DNA of 64,000 bases. Source: Solanum dulcamara. Lineage: Eukaryota; Streptophyta; Magnoliopsida; Solanales; Solanaceae. The translations under genes and the position numbers were made by a program. The stretch is from NCBI RefSeq assembly GCF_947179165.1, contig NC_077242.1, positions 49,175,097 through 49,239,096 of the forward strand. The letters are read 5' to 3'. The notes below the pieces were generated by a model that saw only the letters and a program-made list of their open reading frames with translations, searched no databases and was not told the origin of the DNA. Every line of letters begins with the position of its first letter. The first letter of the stretch is position 1. Below are positions 57,210-64,000 of this stretch, piece after piece.

Positions 57210-59502
57210 GTGTTAATTTGGCGTTTTTGCCTTTAAAAGTTTGCTTATGGTTGACTTTGGTCAACATTCATAGAAAATACGCTCAGATGAAAATTCTAAT
57301 TGCACGGTTAGTTCTGGAATGCCGAGTTTGGTCTAGGATGACCCTTCATTTGCTTTTTAGGGCTTCCAATCTAATCTCGAGGCCCATTATGGAATTTAGC
57401 CTAAAATAACACTTGGATGTGGGACCCACTTTTCATTAAAATGACCTCATATGGGAATTTTGAGTGGGTCATTGAGTCTGGAACATCAAATTTGGTAGGG
57501 TATCATATCTCATTTGTGCTCACAGGGTTCTGTATGAATTTTAAGCACTCTTTCGGAGATTTTAGATTTTGCCAAAAAGAAATATTGCAGTAGGGTTGGT
57601 GCAAGCTTAAAATCCCCCATTTGGGTCATTTCTCCAAACTTCAATACCCTATATCTTGATTTATAGAGCTCCAAAATGGGTAATTCAATAAAACTTGTGA
57701 GATTTTTCGAGGTGAACACACTGGAGAGCTCGGAAAATGATTTGGGGTAATAGATTGAGGTAAAATCTTGATTTTAGCTGTTGCATTGGGTAATTTTCGG
57801 AGTGAATTTTGGAAATTAATTTCTTGGTCTATATAAATCCAATTTCAATGATTCAAATGTTGAAATTGAAAAAAAGTTCGAGAGGAAAATGGTCGTAAGA
57901 TTGGAAAGTTAATTGAAAGCTTCATTTAAGGTAAGATTTGTGTTATAGTTGTTTCCCTTCCATTTTTGGATTTGATATTTGATAAATTTTGAGATTTGAT
58001 ATGTTGAGCATTTTGGGTTCATTTTAATTGATTCTTAAGGCTTAATTATGGGGCTTTCCACAAAGAACGTGGAGGTATAATTAGTTTTGTCTGTCGAGAT
58101 TTCATTCTGGTAAATTTGTTGTTCTAAGTTATTATCCCCTTAATGTGCTTAGTTTAAACTTCAAGATTCTTGTTGCAGGATCATTTCTTGATGTTTCTCG
58201 ACCCCGTATTATGTTTTAAATGGTTACAGGAACTTAGGGTGCTGTTTAGGACAAACTGTTAGGGTTAATTCCAGAATTCTAAACACGAGTCCCACTATTC
58301 ATGATTTTAACTATCAAATTGGACCATTTCCATATGCGATAATTTTAATGACAAAGCGGTCATACTGATGTTATGATTCTATTCTTGATAACATGACAAC
58401 GTTTGAAGGCCGTTCAGAATGAAAAAAACTCTAATTCTGTGAGTTATAGCGCGCGCAGTTGGCCAATAGGTAGGCTACGGTTTTCCCCTCTTTAGATTGA
58501 CCATGTTTAGGAATTTATGCACTAAATTGTATGAGTTTGGAGAGGTTTGGGCGTCACGCATGCTAAATCTTAGAATTCATGTACTAGGCATTATATTCGG
58601 GGAATTTTCAAACTATTAAAGCATCTCTCCTGTTATTATTGATCATCCATACCTTGTGGTGTGTATTGTGCCTTTGGTTTATGTCTTTGGAAGTATGTTT
58701 CTCCTTAGTCTAGGCTTCTACTAGTGTTTCCTTAGACTTGCATGATTTTTGTGCCGTCAAGCCATCAAATTTCTCCGACGTCATTTCAGAAAGTTTAGCT
58801 CCCTGTAGATTGATATAGCAGACTTGACTCTGATAGTCTCAGCTTTATCTAGTCAGTAACGCAGCTATGGAACCTTACCTCCATAATGTCCTATTCTTCA
58901 ATCGGTCCTGTATCACTTGGTTCTTGGTTCTAGAATTTTATTCATCAATTCTGGTTGGATGTGGTTCTGGCTAAAGTGATTTATTGATGGAACTCTGATT
59001 AGTGGTACTCTCTATGATACTCATTTCGTCGTTGACCCTAATTCTTACCGATTTACCTCTTTTTTGGTCAAGTCCTCAATTCACTCCACCGGGTAGGGTT
59101 CAAGTCCTTGCCTTGATATTATTGCCTCAGTTCGAGCCAGCTGCTGTATTGATCGGAGGCGAAGGTGAGCACATAGCATTTTGGATTTACTCATCTCCCT
59201 TTATACATATATTTTGGCTGTCTTTTGCCTTTAGAAAACTTTGTTTCTATGGTCCACTTTTAGGACTTGTTCTCATTTTGTAGTAGCTCTATACATGTGA
59301 CTTTGAAGTTTTGGGTGGCATCTTTTGGTTTGTATATATTTTATTTGCTTTCGTCTTTTATTTGTGTTCCTATTATTTCATTACTGCTTTTAGTTTAAAT
59401 TATTGGTCTTCTACCTTGATATCCAATTCCGGGATATGGGTCGGCTTACCTATTGGGGGTCATAGTAGCCGCCATCATGACCCGAGAAATTGGGTCATGA
59501 CA
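57210..59502 (+). repeat. Element J 3' LTR, 5' end truncated
   Basis: Aligns with LTR1 from 57755 on. Its first part (57210-57745, with TGGTTGACTTTGGTCAAC at about 57249) matches the minus-strand copy at 61091-62190. No PPT or clean TG start is visible: RT joins LTR interior directly. The minisatellite region is reduced (59095-59135). It ends GGGTCATGACA before TATAA. Confidence 0.75.
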
Positions 59503-60660
59503 TATAATCATTTCATCATTAATTGATTTTTGTAAGACTCCCCTTGGATCATAAACCTTACTTTCGTAAAGATTCATTTGGAATCAAAAGCTTTCAAGCC
59601 AAACTTTATTGAAAACATAGTAAAACTAGGTGGGTTCTATTCAATCCAACTTTCAAATCATTAAAAATCAATGCTAGCATGCATGAGAGTAATAGAAGGC
59701 ACCAATTAAAACAAACTTGAAACAACCCACAAATTCACTTTAAAACCTTTTCATGCCTTCAAATAAGGACATTTGATAAATCATCAATTCCATGCAATTA
59801 AGAGCCAATATGAGCTAAGATGGGTAAGTAAACTTCATACACTAAATAATATATGCATTTGGAATCATGATATGAAAATCCATAAAATTTGCAATTGAAT
59901 TGAGCTGCTAAGTTAGAAAATACTTGGGCTCCATGGGTTGAAGAACCCATCAATAAAGACCCACATACCTTGGGGAATAGAGCCCTAATGAAAGCTTGAA
60001 AATGGAGACTTGAAGTCTTTGGAATGGAAACCTAGCTTTCCTTGGTGAAGAACAAGACCTTGAGAGGAGGAAAGGTTTTGTGTCTTAGAACTTAAGTGAG
60101 AATAATGACTTAGGAAAGGCTTAGGGTCATTTAGATATGGTAGGTTTAGTCCCAAAACGACCACACTTCATAAATAAACCATGGGGAAAAGACTAAAATA
60201 CCCACCTTAAAAATAGTCAGATAGACCTTATGACTCACCCCTACGAATCGTAGGTCCTTCTACAACTCGTAAGAAGGACTCGTCCTGCAGGGCTTGAGAA
60301 AACCCTTAGGACTGAGCCTTTGAAGTTTCTTGACGAATCATTCTTAGGGGTCATCGACTTCATTACAAGTCATAGACTCGAGTCATTATGCAGGGTCTGA
60401 AGAACCTACAGGACTAGGTCTCTAAAGTTCCTTGACAAATCATTTTTACAACTCATCTAAACTTCTACTAGTCATAACCTCACCTATAAACATGCCCCTC
60501 ACTTGGTCTAATTTCCAACATCAATATCTATTATATGAGTCAGTCCTATGAATCGTAGAAGTACCTATGACTCATCGCTTGAGTTGTAGAAGCCCATTCA
60601 GTCCATTTCCCAGATTTGTTCCTTGATTTTGACTTTCAACTTATGGGGTCTTACACTTGA

Positions 60661-60954
60661 TGCATAACTCTTTAACTCTTTATATTGGCTTAGTATGCAT
60701 GTATCATTTGATATCAATTGATGTAATATTGAATGCGGAAGAACAAACAAACAAGATAAACAAAATATGAAAGGATAAAAGGAAGACACGAGTAAGGAAA
60801 TCAAAACCAACCAAAGGATATACTAAACCCTAAGACCTCAATTGATTGATCAAAATTTAGCACCTACATTATTAGAAAGACCTCAAAGGAAATAAGATTC
60901 CCAAGCAACCCTTCTTTCTAAGCTTAAACACAATTAAAGGCTTCCCAACGAGGA
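60661..60954 (-). repeat. Second minus-strand D-type LTR fragment
   Basis: The reverse complement of about 60735-60954 aligns with the 3' two thirds of the D LTR (AGGAAATCAAAACCAACC, CACCTACATTATTAGAAAG, CCCTTCTTTCTAAGCTT). It stops abruptly at about 60954. Positions 60661-60734 continue the interior sequence interrupted by solo LTR G. With 52308-52699 it suggests an older minus-strand D-type element with a very short remaining interior. Confidence 0.55.
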
Positions 60955-61090
60955 GTTCCTATGAATCGTAGAAAATCCTACGACCCATAGGAAGGACCCA
61001 CAGATGAGGTTCAAATACTTAATTTTTGGTTTTGGAAAAAGCTAGCAGGATGAACGGGTTCTATGACTCGTTTGATGACTCATAAACTCG
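60955..61090 (-). repeat. Del-type U3 fragment
   Basis: Contains ATGAATCGTAG, CCTACGACCCATAGG, CTATGACTCGT and ATGACTCAT, the palindromic U3 motif family seen in B, C and G. It joins D-type LTR sequence on its left without a recognisable LTR end, so it is a fragment. It could alternatively be part of the neighbouring J-like LTR. Confidence 0.45.
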
Positions 61091-62190
61091 ACTCCTAGAA
61101 TGGTTCCTATGTTTGGAAAGTTTGTTAAGAGCTAGGGTGTTCAACGAACTGTTACTAGGACTTATAAGTCCATCGACGATATATAGACCCAAATCTGGTC
61201 TATAACAGGATTGTGGGACCCGCACTGGGAATCCTTAATTCAACTCTATGAAAAGGTTCATTTGAGCTTAATGAGATTGTGTTCCAAAATACAACACAAT
61301 TCAAAACTGTCCATGTAATATTTTACAAATTAATGGACAACTCAAGAAGGAGGGAAGACCTTTGGGCATGGAATTACCTCAATATGACTCTTTTCAAAAA
61401 TCCCCAAACACTCCCACATGTAGCCACAAACTTCACGAAGAACTAGCACTTGGAATCACTCCATTTGGAGCTTCCTAGCTCCCAAAATCACAAGAACACT
61501 AAAGATGGACGAACTGATTCACGAATTTTCTTTATTTAAAATACCAGTCCAACAAGTCAGCGCGATTGTGGAGCCCTAGGCTCGTGATTGCGTCTCACAC
61601 AAAAAAAGAGTCATCACGATCACAGAGGAAAGCCTCACGAATGTGAAGGCCACTGAGCCAAGATCTTCTGATCGCGGACATAAACCTCATGAATGTAAGG
61701 TCTAAGAGACAAAGCTTCATGAATGCAACACATAGAGATCGCAAACAGGATGACCAATGATGTTTGCACCAGCAGATGCTGCACTAGGTTAAACTTGAGC
61801 TTTGAAAAAGCTCTGACAAGGTGCTTGGAATTCATTCAAAACCCCGTACGTGTAAATAAACTGTACTTCCCTACCAAATTCAACATTACAGACTTAATAA
61901 TGCACTCAAAATTTCCATATGAGGTCATCTCGACAAAAAGTGAGTCCCACGCCCAAGCACCATTTTAAGCCAAAATCTACACAGAGGCTCAAAATGAGAT
62001 CGAAAGCCTTGGGAACTGCATGAAAGGTCATTCTAGACCAAAATCGACATTCCAGATCTAACCACGCTAACAAAATTTCAATTCGAGCGTGTTTACCAAG
62101 AATGTTGACCAAAGTCAATCTTAGGCCAAATTTCAAAAGCTTAAGCGCCAAATGGCTCCAAACTCGCAATGGATGCCTCAATACTCTGGC
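61091..62190 (-). repeat. J-family LTR fragment on the minus strand
   Basis: The reverse complement matches the 5' part of the J 3' LTR: TTGACTTTGGTCAACATTC (near 62100), the TCTGGAATGTCGA block, GACCTCATATGGAAATTTTG (near 61920) and GAGCTAGGAAGCTCC. It extends further 5' than J LTR2 (to about 62190), showing that LTR2 is truncated. The left boundary is vague. Confidence 0.6.
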
Positions 62191-62850
62191 CGACTATGCT
62201 ACTAGCGTAATGTCTATCTTTCTGAGGGTTTGTAGACTAATGTCAATGTAAAGGTCAGTTGTGTCTTCTTTTCTAGTAATTAAGGAATCAACGTCAAAGT
62301 TATGTACATCTATTTTGTCCTATCTATATTTATCTTTAATTAGAGTATCTTACCTATACTCATCATATATTTATATTCTCATAGTTTCCTGTATGGTAAG
62401 AACAAGTGGTACGTTTGTTTTGTATGGCCTTTAGGGCATCGGATGCCTTTTCGTCTCAATGGGTCTTAGGGAATGACAACTTGGATTAATTTGGCTGATG
62501 TTTCTGAAATTGGGTTGTCTAGTTTAAGAAATTTTTAGGTCATTTTTGGTATAAGATATGGATGCTGATGGGTTATGACAATTAATTGGATGCAATACAT
62601 GAGTTAGTTTTATTGATAGTCTTTTTCTTTCTTAAATTAATCCTTTTGAGCTTCTAAGTTTATAACTAGTACAAAATATGTAATCAATAAGTAAATATAA
62701 ACTACTAATATTTCAACTTTTCGCTAATGACTTATATTAATTTAGTAAGTACAAAACACCAAATAAAGTGACAACAATAAATTATTTACAAACTGAACTG
62801 ATAGTAGTAACTTTTTAAGAAATGGGTAGCTTAATTAGTAATTCTAAAAA
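62191..62850. other. AT-rich DNA without recognised features
   Basis: No coding frame, LTR similarity or RNA gene is apparent on either strand. It may be host intergenic sequence or an unrecognised repeat. Confidence 0.4.
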
Positions 62851-62854
62851 ATGT

Positions 62855-62888
62855 GATAATAATAATGATGATGATGATGATGATGATG

Positions 62889-62923
<35 letters not shown>
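62855..62923 (+). repeat. Compound microsatellite (GAT)n(AAT)n
   Basis: A short AAT run, then about eight GAT units, then about eleven AAT units. This is a simple sequence repeat likely to vary in length between individuals. Confidence 0.95.
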
Positions 62924-62929
62924 TTTAAA

Positions 62930-63655
62930 AAAAGGTTGGCACATAGAGGGGGTCGTTAATCTTCCGATAAACTTATAACTTTCATCTGATTCCTCTTTTA
63001 AATCGAAATTTTGATCATCTTTGAGTTTGAATATGGGGAGATTGATTTAGGTTGAATTGTTGCTCCGAATGTGCCCATTTTCAGGGAAACACATCATTCA
63101 GCTAGTTGAGACTTTATTGCAGAGTTGATTTTGTGATTCCGCACATGGGTCCCATGGTCATATTTTATCCGATTTACCCCTAAATAGCTCAAGGGATTTT
63201 CTTTATTTTATCAAAGTATTAATGCCTTTAATTTAGTTAAAATACATTTGATCTATTACTTTTCTTTAAATATATTTAAAATTCATTTATTTAGTCATTT
63301 AATAGAGTGTATTTTCTTGATAAATTATCTCAAGTATTTCAAGTTGATTTACTGCTCAAATAAATATATTTATCTTTAATGCTTACAAGTAATTTTCTCA
63401 AAGTTGATCAATTAATTTTCAAATCATCGGATAACCGTATGTTAGAGGCCATTTTGAGTGCTAACACCTTCTCAAAGTGGAAATGTGAACCCTTACCCAT
63501 TTTCTCTAATTTTTAATACTTAAATCTGTTAGGGTCTTTTAAATTAAGTTTTCTTAATTTATTTTAAAAAAAATTAAGTGGCGACTCTCTTTTTAAATTG
63601 ATTTTTTTTGTAGAAGTTAAAATTAATTTTAAATCATTTTTTCTCGACATAACAG
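62930..63655 (+). repeat. LTR 3' portion resembling Ogre/Tat-type gypsy elements
   Basis: The phrase GAGTGCTAACACCTTCTCAA (63455), an AT-rich stretch with GTGGCGACTCTC (63577), and CTCGACATAACAGAAATGACGACTCTACTGG at the end follow the pattern I know from LTR ends of plant Ogre/Tat elements. The 5' boundary is not visible. Assignment rests on remembered sequence style, not on coding domains. Confidence 0.5.
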
Positions 63656-63658
63656 AAA

Positions 63659-63676
63659 TGACGACTCTACTGGGGA
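63659..63676 (+). other. Putative primer binding site of the Ogre/Tat-like element
   Basis: TGACGACTCTACTGGGGA resembles the TGGCGACTCTGCTGGGGA-type PBS of plant Tat/Ogre elements, with two C-to-T or G-to-A changes. It is clearly unlike the tRNA-Met PBS of all other elements here. Positions 63677-64000 would then be the leader. No gag starts before the window ends. Confidence 0.5.
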
Positions 63677-64000
63677 TTTAATTAGGTTCTAACCATTAGA
63701 TGTGATTGTTTATTTGACTAATTATTAGGGTTTGTAATAATTTGTAATTTTTTTTCTTAATTATGCAATTATGTGTTTAATTTATATATTAAACTGTTAT
63801 TTGTATTTAATGGAATCTTTCGATTGTACATATAGTATATTAAAGAAGGGTTTTGCTGAACCGCAACCAGGCTTTTTTTATACTTAACCCTTTTTTGGAA
63901 CAATCAGTAATTTATTGATACGCCATGCGTCCAAATGTTGTCTTAAGTTCCAGCCTAAGTGGTCCACTTGGGTTACCAGTCTTTCAAAGCCACTCTTAGT

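Larger units (their letters stand above)
53718..59502 (+). mobile_element. Element J: shrunken Ty3/gypsy element in solo LTR G
   Basis: Starts TGTAAAGACCC and ends GGGTCATGACA. It is flanked by CATAA (53713-53717) and TATAA (59503-59507), a TSD with one transition. LTR1 53718-56383, a perfect PBS, an interior of about 827 bp with pieces of gag, protease and RT, and LTR2 about 57210-59502. Most of gag and all of pol after the start of RT are deleted, so it is non-autonomous. Confidence 0.8.
52700..60655 (-). mobile_element. Solo LTR G, Del family, minus strand, split by element J
   Basis: On the + strand it starts TGTCATGACCC (52700) and ends GGGGTCTTACA (60655). It is flanked by CTTGA on both sides (52695-52699 and 60656-60660). 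The two parts, 52700-53717 and 59508-60655, sum to 2166 bp, the length of the C LTRs, and no internal region is present. U3 palindromes are at 60230-60580. Confidence 0.88.

Overview
This window looks like repeat-rich plant nuclear heterochromatin. It is AT-rich, and almost every base can be assigned to Ty3/gypsy LTR retrotransposons of the plant chromovirus type. I found no intact host gene, rRNA, tRNA, bacterial operon or CRISPR array. The LTR sequences recall Solanaceae (tomato, potato, pepper relatives), but that is recollection, not proof. All coding regions are decayed gag/pol pseudogenes with many in-frame stops, frameshifts and lost catalytic residues.

The layout is a nest of insertions, most of it provable from 5-bp target-site duplications (TSDs). 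Positions 1-6660 hold a gag fragment fused to an LTR, followed by element A (Del/Tekay-like gag-pol). Positions 6661-7549 are unassigned. Element B (Del/Tekay-like, + strand) runs from a truncated 5' LTR at 7550 to its 3' LTR end at 52302. Element C (8662-42005, TSD CCAAC) lies in the gag of B. Element D (CRM/Galadriel-like chromovirus, about 14926-39065, 5' end lost) lies in the integrase of C. Element E (- strand Del/Tekay-like, 15714-35564, TSD TATAT) lies in the pol of D, just after its protease. Element F (23138-33743, TSD GACAT, LTRs of about 3.4 kb) lies in the 5' LTR of E. A solo LTR of the F family, H (45628-49172), interrupts the integrase of B exactly where its catalytic region resumes at 49178.

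Right of B, two - strand fragments of the D-type LTR (52308-52699 and 60661-60954) bracket a - strand solo Del LTR, G (52700-60655, TSD CTTGA). G is itself split by element J (53718-59502, near-TSD CATAA/TATAA), a gypsy element whose internal region has shrunk to about 0.8 kb. From 60955 to 62190 there are further LTR pieces. Positions 62191-62930 are AT-rich DNA with a GAT/AAT microsatellite. The last kilobase resembles the LTR end, primer binding site and leader of an Ogre/Tat-like gypsy element.

Nothing here works as a pathway. The window is a record of successive insertion, LTR-LTR recombination to solo LTRs, and illegitimate deletion. The most notable non-coding structures are in the LTRs: palindromic U3 motifs resembling bZIP sites, a minisatellite whose unit matches the Pol III B-box consensus, copy-variable hairpins and spacer repeats in the F/H family, and recurrent splice-donor-like sites in LTR leaders.
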